This document shows, one piece after another, positions 9,060 through 17,041 of a stretch of DNA of 64,000 nucleotides. The position numbers and the translations under genes were made by a program. Position 1 is the stretch's first letter. Every line of letters begins with the position of its first letter. A model generated the notes under the pieces. The model was given only the letters and a program-made list of their open reading frames with translations, was not told where the DNA came from and did not search any database. The DNA is from M269 sp964625615 (lineage in GTDB: Bacteria; Pseudomonadota; Gammaproteobacteria; Enterobacterales; Alteromonadaceae), in contig CAZVDU010000003.1 of the NCBI GenBank assembly GCA_964625615.1, forward strand, positions 1 to 64,000, read 5' to 3'.

Positions 9060-9902
9060 TCAAATTAGATCTTTTGTGATCCCGAACGGTGTACGCACCA
9101 GACTCTTTCTCTTAGTAGCCCTTCTTATCTTCTTGTTTTTAATCAGCATTTCTTGTGTTACATAACTTCTTTCATGGTCTAAATGAACACAGATCGCTGA
9201 ATACCGAATTTGTTTAGATTTTAACCCGCGGTTAAACAGCCTTTCACCAAGTTCACGATCTTCCCCACCGTATTGCATGCGCTCATCAAAACCATTAGCG
9301 GCTATAATATCTTCTCGCCATCCAGACGCGTTATGCCCATTCCAGGTGGCTTTAGCTGGCGTCATACTGTTATAGACTTTTTCTTTCCATCCCTTAGCAG
9401 TTAACTTCATCAATTTGTGCGTATCTTCCAAACCATGAACCTTAAGCCACCCTGGATCAAACGCATTACCATTAAAGATATCTTCCTTACTGATGGTTTG
9501 ACTAGTGGTGTCAGGGAGTTTTAAATACCCCCCAGATAGAAAATAGCCTGCTTCCGACTTTTGGGCATGGACTTGCAGAAAATCCTGACGAGGAATGCAG
9601 TCACCGTCAGTAAATACCAGGTAATCATAACGGCTAGCCATAACTGCCTTGTTAAGAATACGTGTCTTTCTGAACCCTTTATCCTTTTGCCAGACATGTT
9701 TGATAGATAACGTGCTATTTTGTTGAAATTTAGCCAAACGCTTCTTTGTTTCTTCTGTTGAGCCATCATCTGCTATGACGATTTCAAAATTGGTGAAGCT
9801 TTGGTTCTCAAACCCCCAAAGGACTTTTTCCATCCAGTCAGGAGAGTTATAAGTAGAGAATATCACGCTAATTTTCATCGTTTGATCCATAAAAGTGGAC
9901 AT
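9060..9902 (-). CDS. Glycosyltransferase family 2 with galactosyltransferase-type C-terminal domain
   Basis: A 280-aa GT-A enzyme. The N-terminal half has ISVIFSTYNSPDWMEKVL and the DGD metal-binding triad in LVFTDGDCIPR (about residue 98). The C-terminal half has GFDERMQYGGEDRELGERL, the Glyco_transf_7C signature. It is soluble, with no membrane segment, so it acts in the cytoplasm, most probably on an LPS core or other surface glycan given the neighbouring region. Three starts are possible (M1, M5 and M9); the one nearest the domain (MKISVIFST, start 9878) may be the true one. Donor sugar is unknown. Confidence 0.82.
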   Translation of the reverse strand: MSTFMDQTMKISVIFSTYNSPDWMEKVLWGFENQSFTNFEIVIADDGSTEETKKRLAKFQQNSTLSIKHVWQKDKGFRKTRILNKAVMASRYDYLVFTDGDCIPRQDFLQVHAQKSEAGYFLSGGYLKLPDTTSQTISKEDIFNGNAFDPGWLKVHGLEDTHKLMKLTAKGWKEKVYNSMTPAKATWNGHNASGWREDIIAANGFDERMQYGGEDRELGERLFNRGLKSKQIRYSAICVHLDHERSYVTQEMLIKNKKIRRATKRKSLVRTPFGITKDLI

Positions 9903-9942
9903 TCACTAGATTATCCATAGCTAGGTGACAGGACAATGACAC

Positions 9943-10617
9943 TTAAAGCAACCCACGTTGGGCAAATGAAACAATCTGACCATCCCCGACAACAAGATGA
10001 TCCAGTACTGCCACATCAATCAGAGCAAGCGCAGATTTAACACGTTGCGTTATCTGTTTATCGGCCTGACTCGGCTCCGCAACACCTGAGGGATGGTTAT
10101 GTGTCAGTATGACTGCCGCGGCTTGTTTGTCGAGTACTAGCTTAACGATATCTCTCGGGTATACCGCTGCACTATCGATACTGCCGTAAAATAGAGGTTT
10201 ATATTCAATCAATTGATGCTGACTATCCATCAACAACAAAGCAAAAACCTCACGCTCTTCGTCCCGTAAATGACTCGTAAGGAACAATGCGGTTTCTTCA
10301 ACACTCGAGAATACATTGGTTCGTTCCAGTTGCTGCGAATAATACCGCCTAGCCATTTCCAGTGTTGCTTGCAGTTGGACATATTTAGCCACACCTAGTC
10401 CTTTTGCTCGACAAAACGATTTTTGATCGCAAGACAACAAAGTGCGTAGATCGCCAAAGGTAGTTAGGAGTTGTCTCGCCAAGTCAACAGCGCTCACTCC
10501 GGGTAAGCCCGTTCGCAGGAATATTGCTAACAATTCCGCGTCACTCAACCTACATGCTCCCTGCATTAACAGCTTTTCCCTCGGCCTTTCTTGTACAGGC
10601 CAATCTGTAATTTTCAT
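9943..10617 (-). CDS. radC: RadC family JAB/MPN-domain protein
   Basis: A 224-aa protein with an N-terminal helix-hairpin-helix region (about residues 20-75, LLSCDQKSFCRAKGLGVAKY) and a C-terminal JAB metalloprotease-like domain. The metal site is visible as LTHNHPSGVAEPSQADKQIT (HxHP...D). RadC was once thought to be a DNA repair protein, but its biochemical role remains unclear. It is divergent from coaBC, the usual arrangement in gammaproteobacteria. Confidence 0.93.
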   Translation of the reverse strand: MKITDWPVQERPREKLLMQGACRLSDAELLAIFLRTGLPGVSAVDLARQLLTTFGDLRTLLSCDQKSFCRAKGLGVAKYVQLQATLEMARRYYSQQLERTNVFSSVEETALFLTSHLRDEEREVFALLLMDSQHQLIEYKPLFYGSIDSAAVYPRDIVKLVLDKQAAAVILTHNHPSGVAEPSQADKQITQRVKSALALIDVAVLDHLVVGDGQIVSFAQRGLL

Positions 10618-10749
10618 AATAACGTCCTTATCTTTTCAATACATATACCTAAGTTGTAAGAAATAACACTTCCCAAGCAAGCCAAAAACAGCCGATAATG
10701 GTATTCTTGTTTTTTTAGCACAACTTACAATGACAGCCCTTTCTTAACT

Positions 10750-11949
10750 ATGTCTCAGTTATTAAACAAAAATGTATTGTTAGGTATTTCTGGCGGTATT
10801 GCCGCTTATAAAACCCCTGACCTCGTTAGAAAACTAAAAGCAGCCGGAGCGAACGTTAGAGTAGTTCTGACTCAATCAGCCAAGGAGTTTGTGAGCACTT
10901 TATCACTGCAAGCTGTATCTGGGTTGCCTGTTTCGGACAGTTTGCTTGACCCTGCGGCAGAAGCTGCGATGGGGCATATTGAGCTTGCTAAGTGGGCCGA
11001 TATTATTCTAATTGCCCCAGCAACAGCCAATATTATGGCAAAGATTACCTATGGCATCGCTGATGATTTGCTCACTACGTTATGCCTAGCAACAACAGCT
11101 AAAATGGTTATGGCTCCAGCAATGAATCAACAAATGTGGGCAGCAACAGCAACTCAAGCCAACTTATCAGTCTTAAAAGAGCGTGGCGTCATCATGCTAG
11201 GGCCTGACGAAGGCTCACAAGCTTGTGGTGATGTTGGTGCTGGACGTATGTTGGAACCATTAGATATTGTTGAACAACTTGGCTTGCCCGACCCATCGAG
11301 TGAATTTAACGGTAAACATATCGTTATTACCGCAGGGCCGACACGGGAAAATATTGACCCTGTACGCTATATCAGTAACTTTAGTTCAGGTAAGATGGGT
11401 TACTCCCTAGCCCAAGCAGCATTGGCTATGGGCGCAAGAGTGAGCTTAGTATCTGGCCCAGTAAACATTGAAGCGCCATTAGGGTGCGATCTAATCAAGG
11501 TAAATAGTGCTCAACAAATGCTTGAAGCAGTCGAAAGCAGAAGCAGTGGTTGCGATATTTTTATAGCTTGCGCTGCGGTCGCCGATTATCGTGCAGCGGA
11601 TATTGCCGATCAAAAAATGAAAAAGACAAAAGACGATGAGTTAATACTTAATCTTGTCAAAAACCCCGATATTCTTGCCACTATTGCAGGTAAACCTGAT
11701 TCACCATTTACGGTAGGTTTTGCAGCAGAAACACAAGACGTCGCACACTATGCGAAAGGTAAACTTGAGCGTAAAAAGTTAAATATGATTGCTGCTAACG
11801 ATGTTTCTGATAAATCGATAGGTTTCAACAGTGACAATAATGCGCTGACCGTATTTTGGGAGGGTGGTGAACAAAACTTACCAACCGCCGATAAACAAAC
11901 ATTAGCTCGAAACCTGTTGTCGCTAGTTGCACAGAGGTTTCAAGCTTAG
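10750..11949 (+). CDS. coaBC: Bifunctional phosphopantothenoylcysteine decarboxylase / phosphopantothenate-cysteine ligase
   Basis: A 399-aa flavoprotein covering steps two and three of CoA synthesis. The N-terminal CoaC part shows GISGGIAAYK, the active-site histidine in GHIELAKWAD, PAMNQQMW, and the catalytic Cys in QACGDVGAGRM. The C-terminal CoaB part begins near residue 190 with ITAGPTRENIDPVRYISN and carries FSSGKMG, AAVADYR and the lysine-rich KMKKTKDD. With coaD at 6.6 kb, three steps of the CoA pathway are encoded in this window. Confidence 0.97.
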   Translation: MSQLLNKNVLLGISGGIAAYKTPDLVRKLKAAGANVRVVLTQSAKEFVSTLSLQAVSGLPVSDSLLDPAAEAAMGHIELAKWADIILIAPATANIMAKITYGIADDLLTTLCLATTAKMVMAPAMNQQMWAATATQANLSVLKERGVIMLGPDEGSQACGDVGAGRMLEPLDIVEQLGLPDPSSEFNGKHIVITAGPTRENIDPVRYISNFSSGKMGYSLAQAALAMGARVSLVSGPVNIEAPLGCDLIKVNSAQQMLEAVESRSSGCDIFIACAAVADYRAADIADQKMKKTKDDELILNLVKNPDILATIAGKPDSPFTVGFAAETQDVAHYAKGKLERKKLNMIAANDVSDKSIGFNSDNNALTVFWEGGEQNLPTADKQTLARNLLSLVAQRFQA

Positions 11950-11962
11950 GGTATTTAAACCC

Positions 11963-11980
11963 TGTGGCTCTGTAGCCACA
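11963..11980 (+). terminator. Small hairpin after coaBC
   Basis: A perfect 7-bp stem TGTGGCT/AGCCACA with a CTGT loop begins 14 bases past the coaBC stop, right after a shorter GGGT/ACCC pair. There is no U-tract, so it could protect the 3' end or attenuate, not terminate. Confidence 0.35.
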
Positions 11981-12104
11981 CTGGATCGAGATAGTGCTTA
12001 GTATTAAGGTTTTTTGGATAGCCATTCTCGGATAAAAATGAACCAATCATTGAAGATGGTAAGGTGCCTCCACCTTATCATCATCTGAACAGCAAGGAGA
12101 AGTC

Positions 12105-12695
12105 ATGCCAGCTAGTAAACGGCCGAATAGACGTGCTCAAATATTGCAATCGCTCGCGAGCATGCTCGAAACGAACCCTGGACAACGTATCACAACGGCC
12201 AAATTAGCGGCACAAGTGGGTGTGTCAGAAGCAGCTCTATATAGACACTTTCCCAGTAAAGCACGCATGTTCGAAGGTTTAATCGAGTTCATTGAAGAAA
12301 CATTATTCTCCCGTATTAGCAAAATCCTGTCTGAAGAAAAGGACACTGCCATTCGCTGCCAACTGATCATGCATTTATTGTTAGGGTTTGCAGAAAAGAA
12401 CCCAGGCATTACACGAATACTGAATGGTGACGCACTGATGGGCGAACAAGATAGGTTGCGTACACGTATCGCGCAGCTTTTTGAACGCCTTGAAACACAG
12501 TTGAGGCAAGTACTGCGTGAACGAAAGCTACGAGAAGGTAAAGCCTTAAGTGCTGATGAGGCCTTGATAGCAAATTTACTTATTTGCTTTACAGATGGGC
12601 GCATCAATCAATTTATTCGAAGCGAATTTACTCGACGACCAACAGAAGGGTTTAATGAGCAATGGCAAGTCATTAAAACGCAGTTTTTTATTTAA
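12105..12695 (+). CDS. slmA: Nucleoid occlusion factor SlmA
   Basis: A 196-aa TetR-fold DNA-binding protein that binds specific chromosomal sites and blocks FtsZ assembly over the nucleoid. The start MPASKRPNRRAQILQSLASM and the helix-turn-helix TTAKLAAQVGVSEAALYRHF (about residues 30-49) match SlmA. The C-terminal half carries the family's conserved GRINQFIRSEFTRRP segment. A ribosome site AAGGAGA precedes the ATG. In Enterobacteria dut lies between coaBC and slmA; here about 155 bases separate the two and dut is absent. Confidence 0.95.
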   Translation: MPASKRPNRRAQILQSLASMLETNPGQRITTAKLAAQVGVSEAALYRHFPSKARMFEGLIEFIEETLFSRISKILSEEKDTAIRCQLIMHLLLGFAEKNPGITRILNGDALMGEQDRLRTRIAQLFERLETQLRQVLRERKLREGKALSADEALIANLLICFTDGRINQFIRSEFTRRPTEGFNEQWQVIKTQFFI

Positions 12696-12979
12696 AAAGC
12701 TGCCCTCTCGTTTATAGCTGAATCAAGGTATAATAGGCAAATCAATCTCAGTATGACTCGCCATTTACCTACCAAAAAACTAATCACCATAACCATGGCA
12801 TGCTGGATTTGACCAGAACACGAGCGGCTAGTTGAGCCAAGAAAGCCTATAAAAAAGCCATATCCCCCCGTTAGAAAGATAATTATTATCTTAAATTCTA
12901 TGCTGAAGGTCGGTGTAACGTGAGATTAAAATACCTTCAAAAAAACAACTATTGACACTATAGCTACTTGTTAGGTGTT

Positions 12980-13249
12980 TCAATCGATGGTTACCGCAAA
13001 AAAAACTATAAATGCAAAGAGCAAGTGCCCTAACCAACGCTTTTTACCTGAGTAGCCCAGGCACATACCTGATACCAACAATGCCGAACCAAACAATATA
13101 CCCCATAAGCTTATTATCTGCTCCATCATTCCACAACTCCCTTTATTAGTGATGCAAAATACGGTATTCAGGTGGGCAAGTATTGCGACAAGGAGGAGTA
13201 CAAGGCCGGTTAAAACCTCTGTTATTTGAAGGTATTTAATCATTTTCAT
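12980..13249 (-). CDS. Small integral membrane protein, possible integron cassette gene
   Basis: I do not recognise this 89-aa protein. It has three hydrophobic segments (about residues 11-27, 46-65 and 72-87) and two cysteines in FCITNKGSC between the first two. It lies on the same strand as the two cassette genes upstream. Directly after its stop the minus strand reads ACCTAAC, which fits the RYYYAAC core of an attC site, but no convincing second half was found. It may therefore be the last cassette of the decayed array or an ordinary chromosomal gene. Confidence 0.5.
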   Translation of the reverse strand: MKMIKYLQITEVLTGLVLLLVAILAHLNTVFCITNKGSCGMMEQIISLWGILFGSALLVSGMCLGYSGKKRWLGHLLFAFIVFFAVTID

Positions 13250-13287
13250 TTATCCAATTAGACATATAACTTCCCCAATAACCGGCG

Positions 13288-13327
13288 CAAACTTGCTGAC
13301 TAAAATACAGTAGAGCCAGCAAGTTTG
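13288..13327. repeat. 11-bp inverted repeat between cassette-like genes
   Basis: CAAACTTGCTG at 13288-13298 is mirrored exactly by CAGCAAGTTTG at 13317-13327, with an 18-base loop. It lies where an attC of the 13386-13736 gene would be expected, but the conserved attC outer boxes are not clear. It could also be a factor-dependent terminator. Confidence 0.5.
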
Positions 13328-13385
13328 TGCTCGACACTGAGGAGTTTAGTTAATTTGATGGTTAAATTACCTTTAAGCTGGATAG

Positions 13386-13736
13386 TTATTGCTCACCAAA
13401 GACCATAATGCGACTGACATAACAGTTTTCAGTCGTATCATTAAACCTAATATAAACTCTATTTTTTGTGCTTACTGCTGCTAGTGAAGTTGAAAGCATA
13501 TAATCAAGCCCCTTTTGAGTTACACCTACTTGATTAACTACCGCATACATCCTTTTAGGGGTTTCCTGATTTCTGCAAGTGGTCGGGAAATCTGCTGCAG
13601 ATATACCTAACACAATGGTCTCTCCTGTACCAAAAGCATTAACACTGTCAAGGTGGACAGTTGCAAACTGATTCGCAGACGATACATCCATTGATATCAA
13701 TAGCATAGATATCAAAAATAACATCTTATTGTTCAT
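13386..13736 (-). CDS. Small secreted hypothetical protein, integron cassette gene
   Basis: A 116-aa protein with a signal peptide (MLFLISMLLISMDVSSA) and a mature domain of about 95 aa with two cysteines (FPTTC and ENCY), which could form one disulphide in the periplasm. No family is recognised. Its layout is similar to the next gene (13829-14158): a signal peptide, a glycine-rich strand, (F/L)P followed within three residues by Cys, an AV/AI segment, a helix with repeated S and A, and a second Cys near the end. An attC site lies just upstream on the minus strand, so it sits where a cassette gene would be. Confidence 0.6.
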   Translation of the reverse strand: MNNKMLFLISMLLISMDVSSANQFATVHLDSVNAFGTGETIVLGISAADFPTTCRNQETPKRMYAVVNQVGVTQKGLDYMLSTSLAAVSTKNRVYIRFNDTTENCYVSRIMVFGEQ

Positions 13737-13768
13737 TAACTTTCCTCATTATTTAATAATCTCGATAA

Positions 13769-13828
13769 ATCTAACGCTTAAGCTAAATGGCGACGGCGAG
13801 TTGTCGTCCGTTTGAGATTTTTGTATGC
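13769..13828 (-). repeat. Integron attC recombination site (between two cassettes)
   Basis: Read on the minus strand, the site ends in GTTAGAT, a perfect GTTRRRY core (13769-13775 on +). The inner arms are GGCGAC (13789-13794) and GTCGTCC (13803-13809), complementary except for one extra base in one arm, the extrahelical base typical of attC. The box AAGCTAAA (13780-13787) opposes TTTGAGATT. The 15-base sequence AACGCTTAAGCTAAA is identical in the second site at 14182-14196. The distal core (GCATACA) is degenerate. Confidence 0.75.
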
Positions 13829-14158
13829 TTAATGCAGTAGAACATAGCCAACTCTATATCCAAAATTGCTCTCATCACACTCTCCATTACCTACTACTGT
13901 CACTACTTGATTAGAAACTTTTGCAGAAATAACCAAAGAAATAAGAGCTTGAGCACCTGCAACATCTGTTTTTATTGCCCACCTATTATTACCGCTACAA
14001 TCTGGAAGTTCTCCTTCAGTAACTCTTGCATTAAATACAAAAACGCCGTTGTGTGGAAATATATGTGGGTTAGTAATTTCTACTCTATTAGCAGCTATCT
14101 GTTGCGCAGCAGAGTTAAAGCTAGCCAACAAAACAACAACAATAAAAACTATCTTCAT
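13829..14158 (-). CDS. Small secreted hypothetical protein, integron cassette gene
   Basis: A 109-aa protein with a signal peptide (MKIVFIVVVLLASFNSAAQ, cleavage after about residue 18). The mature part is about 90 aa with two cysteines (LPDCSG and GECDES), a RWAI segment and a helix reading AGAQALISLVISAK. No family is recognised. It is flanked on both sides by attC sites and its reading direction is that of cassette genes, away from the intI remnant. It resembles in layout the next cassette product, suggesting two diverged members of one secreted family. Confidence 0.65.
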   Translation of the reverse strand: MKIVFIVVVLLASFNSAAQQIAANRVEITNPHIFPHNGVFVFNARVTEGELPDCSGNNRWAIKTDVAGAQALISLVISAKVSNQVVTVVGNGECDESNFGYRVGYVLLH

Positions 14159-14177
14159 AAGTTTACTTCCTTTTTAA

Positions 14178-14244
14178 ACACAACGCTTAAGCTAAAAGGT
14201 AGTTGCGCGCAGCGAGTAACTATCCGATTGAGCTTTTTGTTAGC
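14178..14244 (-). repeat. Integron attC recombination site (intI side of the array)
   Basis: On the minus strand the site begins GCTAAC and ends in a GTTGTG core. The inner arms are GGTAGTT (14198-14204) and AACTATCC (14218-14225), complementary except for one extrahelical base, as in the other site. The boxes AAGCTAAA (14189-14196) and TTGAGCTT pair with a single mismatch. Because an attC closes the cassette before it, a cassette once lay between here and intI and has lost its gene. Confidence 0.75.
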
Positions 14245-14690
14245 AGCCGCATAGCGCGGTGCTGTTTGATTTGATTGGTGAACTAACAAACTGTGACGTC
14301 CATTGTTGAATTGTGTGATTGCATTTTCCATTGCCTTTTTGTTTGTCAGTAATTGATGATTAATATTGCCTGACTTTTCTGTGTACGTGAACTGCTTTTA
14401 ACGCCAGTGACAAAGTAGAAAGGCCAGCCGTTTCACCAACCTAAAAAAGGTAAGCAACTAAGAAAGCTCTTGGCTAGCTAACAATTTAATATCTAGAAAA
14501 TGCCATCTTGCACGCAAAAGCTTTCTCCAAGCTTTATCACTCTTCATTTTACAGTACACACTAACCATTTGCTTTTAAAGTATATAATACCTAGATGTGG
14601 TTGTTCGTTTGTTAAAGTACAGAATTTTTCCAAAGCTTTGTTGTTCGTGAGGGTCTATGCCATGACTGTGTATAAAACTTGAGGATATGT

Positions 14691-15073
14691 ATAATTGCCA
14701 CTATTCAAATTGATGCTCAACATAAACTTGCTGTGTCTCTTCTTTACGGAAGTGTGTTCGTTTAAGGGGTCAGGATGTTGATTTTGACTTCACATCGATA
14801 AGAGTATGGAATGGGTGGGGAAACATAGAATCGTTACTTTGGCAGATTCGTTAATCCCAGTACTCAGACAACAAATTACTTATGTTGGACAACTGTTAGG
14901 TACTGATTGCTCGAACCCTTATTATTCAGGGGTTTGGTTACCACATCGGCTACGCCTAAAATATAAATCCATACAATGGCAATACCTTTTCCCGTCAAAG
15001 AAGTTATCTAAAGATCTAGAAACTCAGCAAATAAGACGTCATCATATTGATGAGTCATCTATACAAAAAGCAA
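14691..15073 (+). pseudogene. intI: Integron integrase (IntI) remnant, frameshifted and cut by an assembly gap
   Basis: Three frame segments line up in order with IntI tyrosine recombinases. 14691-14752 gives ATIQIDAQHKLAVSLLYGS (the HKL...LLYGSG region). 14753-14815 in another frame gives CVRLRGQDVDFDFTSIRVWN, the part following the deleted catalytic-Arg box. From about 14815, in a third frame, come GKHRIVTLADSLIP, then GVWLPHRL..KY, WQYLFPSKKLS and RRHHIDESSIQKA, an IntI hallmark. The bases encoding SGLRLME, including the first catalytic Arg, are missing, and two frame changes break the gene. The C-terminal H-R-Y catalytic region lies in or beyond the gap. No N-terminal half is recognisable between 14245 and 14690. 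The orientation, divergent from the cassettes, is that of a real integron. Confidence 0.85.
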
Positions 15074-15173
15074 NNNNNNNNNNNNNNNNNNNNNNNNNNN
15101 NNNNNNNNNNNNNNNNNNNNNNNNNNNNNNNNNNNNNNNNNNNNNNNNNNNNNNNNNNNNNNNNNNNNNNNNN
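15074..15173. other. Assembly gap (100 N) inside the intI remnant
   Basis: Exactly 100 undetermined bases, so the length is a placeholder. The left flank ends within intI coding sequence and the right flank begins a few bases after the stop of the M28 peptidase. No flank duplication is visible, unlike the gap at 61094, so real sequence is missing here. Confidence 0.98.
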
Positions 15174-15178
15174 TATTT

Positions 15179-16840
15179 TTACTTACCGAATGTATTCCCA
15201 AAGAAGCTATCGCCATTCCATTGAGGGCGCTGTGCTTGATTACCAATGGTCAATCCAATCTGATAGTTGATTTGTGCAAAGTTCTTTGCTGCTTTCCAAT
15301 TAAAGTCATCATTCAATTCATCAGAAGGCTTGTGATAATGAGCAGCCATAAAACGACTGAACTCTTTACTACCATCAATGTCTGTTGAGTTAGACTTCAG
15401 CCCAGGAAACAAGAACACAGCAGGTACGCCTTGTTTGACAAAGCTGTAGTGATCAGAGCGTGTAAACAAGTTCAGTTCTGGCCACGGATCTTCTGCTAGC
15501 TCTAGCCCGACTTCAGTTACCGCCTTATTAACAGAACCTTTCAGGTCACTATGGTTTGCACCGAAGGCAATAAGATCGGCAAAATCATGCGTAATCAACG
15601 GCATATCGAGATTAACGTTGGCAACCATAGCGTTTTGAGGGACTGTTGGGTTACGCGCATAGTAATCTGCACCTAATAGGCCTTTCTCCTCTCCCGTAAC
15701 AGAAACAAACAAGATAGAGCGCTTAGGGCGCTCCTCTAACTCGCTAAACAATCTCGCCGTTTCTAGCATAATGGATGTGCCACTCGCATTGTCCATAGCG
15801 CCATTGTTGATTTTGTCTTTCTTAACTGTTTTAGCCAAACCAATATGATCAGAGTGGGCAGTATAAACAACATACTCATTCTTAAGTGTGGGATCGCTAC
15901 CCTCTATCATGCCAACCACATTCGGGCTGGTGATTTCTTTATGAGTGCTGGTCTTAGAAAAATCCAATGTATAAGCTAAATCGAACCCTTTAGGTGATTT
16001 ATCCGCTTCTAAATCTTGATAGATTTCTTCTAAAGAGCGCTCACTGTTAGCAAACAAAATCTCAGCCGCTTCTTTACCGAAGTAAGCGCTGTTTTTGATA
16101 CCAGGATTAACATTAGCTGGCTGTCCGTCTTTTCCAACCCAACGCACTCTTGGGGCATGCAAGAAGTTAAGCTGATTCTGATATGGTCTCACTTTTTCTG
16201 CTGTTGGCGTGCTTAGCGTAATAATGCCGATAGCACCATTCTCTTCTGCATGTCTGCTTTTCTCTGCACCTGAACCGAAGTGTGCACCTTCTTCTGTTGG
16301 GAAAGACGCCGGCTTGCCAGAGAGCATAACAACAACTTTACCGTCAACGTCCAAGCCAGCGTAGTCATCATGAGACATTTCTGGTGCAACAATACCGTAA
16401 CCAACAAAAACCATTTCACCAGAAACAGTGGCTTCTGTGCTCAAAGTACTCGGTCCAGTGATATACTGTGCAGGATAGTTAAGTGACGTTGTTTCACCGT
16501 CTTTTGTCAGTGTCAATTGGGGTGATTCTTGTTCTAAAAACGCCTGGCGGAAGGTCACACGCTGCATGTAACTGTCTTCATCGCCCATTGGCGTTAACCC
16601 ATATTGTTCAAATTGAGCTGCGATATAAAGTGTCGCCAACTCATGACCACGAGACCCAGTGTCACGGCCTTCTAGCATATCATGCGCGAGGAAGCCTAAA
16701 TGCGCTTTAATGCGCCCAGAATCGGCTTCGAGTGCCTGTGGAGTTGTTTCTTCTATGGTGGATTTTACATCACTTTGGCATGCTGCAAGTGCAACTGTGG
16801 TTGCCAATAATCCAACCTTTAATGATTTGTTCATGTTCAT
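15179..16840 (-). CDS. M28 family metallopeptidase, lipoprotein
   Basis: A 553-aa zinc aminopeptidase-like protein. It starts with a lipoprotein signal ending in the lipobox ALAAC (Cys near residue 21), so it is probably anchored in the outer membrane facing the periplasm. The two-zinc site of M28 is complete: YTAHSDHIG, GAMDNASGTS, VTGEEKGLLGADYY, NLDMP and the final histidine in TRSDHYSFVK. An inserted region between the N-terminal part and the catalytic domain (about residues 120-300) would be a PA-like domain. The C-terminal part contains YHKPSDE. It likely degrades peptides for nutrition. A 15-bp perfect hairpin lies upstream in the region shared with the divergent TetR gene. Confidence 0.9.
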   Translation of the reverse strand: MNMNKSLKVGLLATTVALAACQSDVKSTIEETTPQALEADSGRIKAHLGFLAHDMLEGRDTGSRGHELATLYIAAQFEQYGLTPMGDEDSYMQRVTFRQAFLEQESPQLTLTKDGETTSLNYPAQYITGPSTLSTEATVSGEMVFVGYGIVAPEMSHDDYAGLDVDGKVVVMLSGKPASFPTEEGAHFGSGAEKSRHAEENGAIGIITLSTPTAEKVRPYQNQLNFLHAPRVRWVGKDGQPANVNPGIKNSAYFGKEAAEILFANSERSLEEIYQDLEADKSPKGFDLAYTLDFSKTSTHKEITSPNVVGMIEGSDPTLKNEYVVYTAHSDHIGLAKTVKKDKINNGAMDNASGTSIMLETARLFSELEERPKRSILFVSVTGEEKGLLGADYYARNPTVPQNAMVANVNLDMPLITHDFADLIAFGANHSDLKGSVNKAVTEVGLELAEDPWPELNLFTRSDHYSFVKQGVPAVFLFPGLKSNSTDIDGSKEFSRFMAAHYHKPSDELNDDFNWKAAKNFAQINYQIGLTIGNQAQRPQWNGDSFFGNTFGK

Positions 16841-16883
16841 AACCTATTTTAAAAAATAGCCGAATTCACTTCAGCCAAACGCA

Positions 16884-16923
16884 AGCGTGTCGACCTTTTC
16901 TATACAGTAAAGGTCGACACGCT
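16884..16923. repeat. 15-bp perfect inverted repeat between divergent peptidase and TetR genes
   Basis: AGCGTGTCGACCTTT (16884-16898) and its exact complement (16909-16923) are separated by 10 bases. Each arm itself contains the palindrome GTCGAC. It lies 44 bases upstream of the peptidase start and about 120 upstream of the TetR gene, so it is a candidate operator or 5' UTR hairpin; a terminator for an upstream + transcript is less likely, since no such gene is seen. Confidence 0.6.
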
Positions 16924-17041
16924 CTATTAATTCTTATTATTTTAAGCTGCGCAACGGTAATCCAATCCCTCTTAAAATGCTAGGGCCTGCTACCTTGACA
17001 TCTTTTGATAGTCCACTAATCTATTGAGAATTACTGTTCTC

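Noticed and set aside
12137..12607. 156-aa minus-strand frame inside slmA
   Set aside because: Fully antisense to a well-supported gene; Ser/Arg-rich composition of a shadow frame.
12900..12976. Third attC site after the 89-aa membrane-protein gene
   Set aside because: The ACCTAAC core follows the stop as expected, but the opposite core (GTTACAC) has a mismatch and no inner arms pair, so it is left uncertain.
14500..14682. 60-aa + strand frame upstream of the intI remnant
   Set aside because: No similarity to IntI or any family, no ribosome site, and composition like non-coding sequence.
14806..15270. Independent 154-aa + strand protein across the gap
   Set aside because: Residues before the gap match the IntI core; those after the gap are antisense to the M28 peptidase gene, so no single protein exists.
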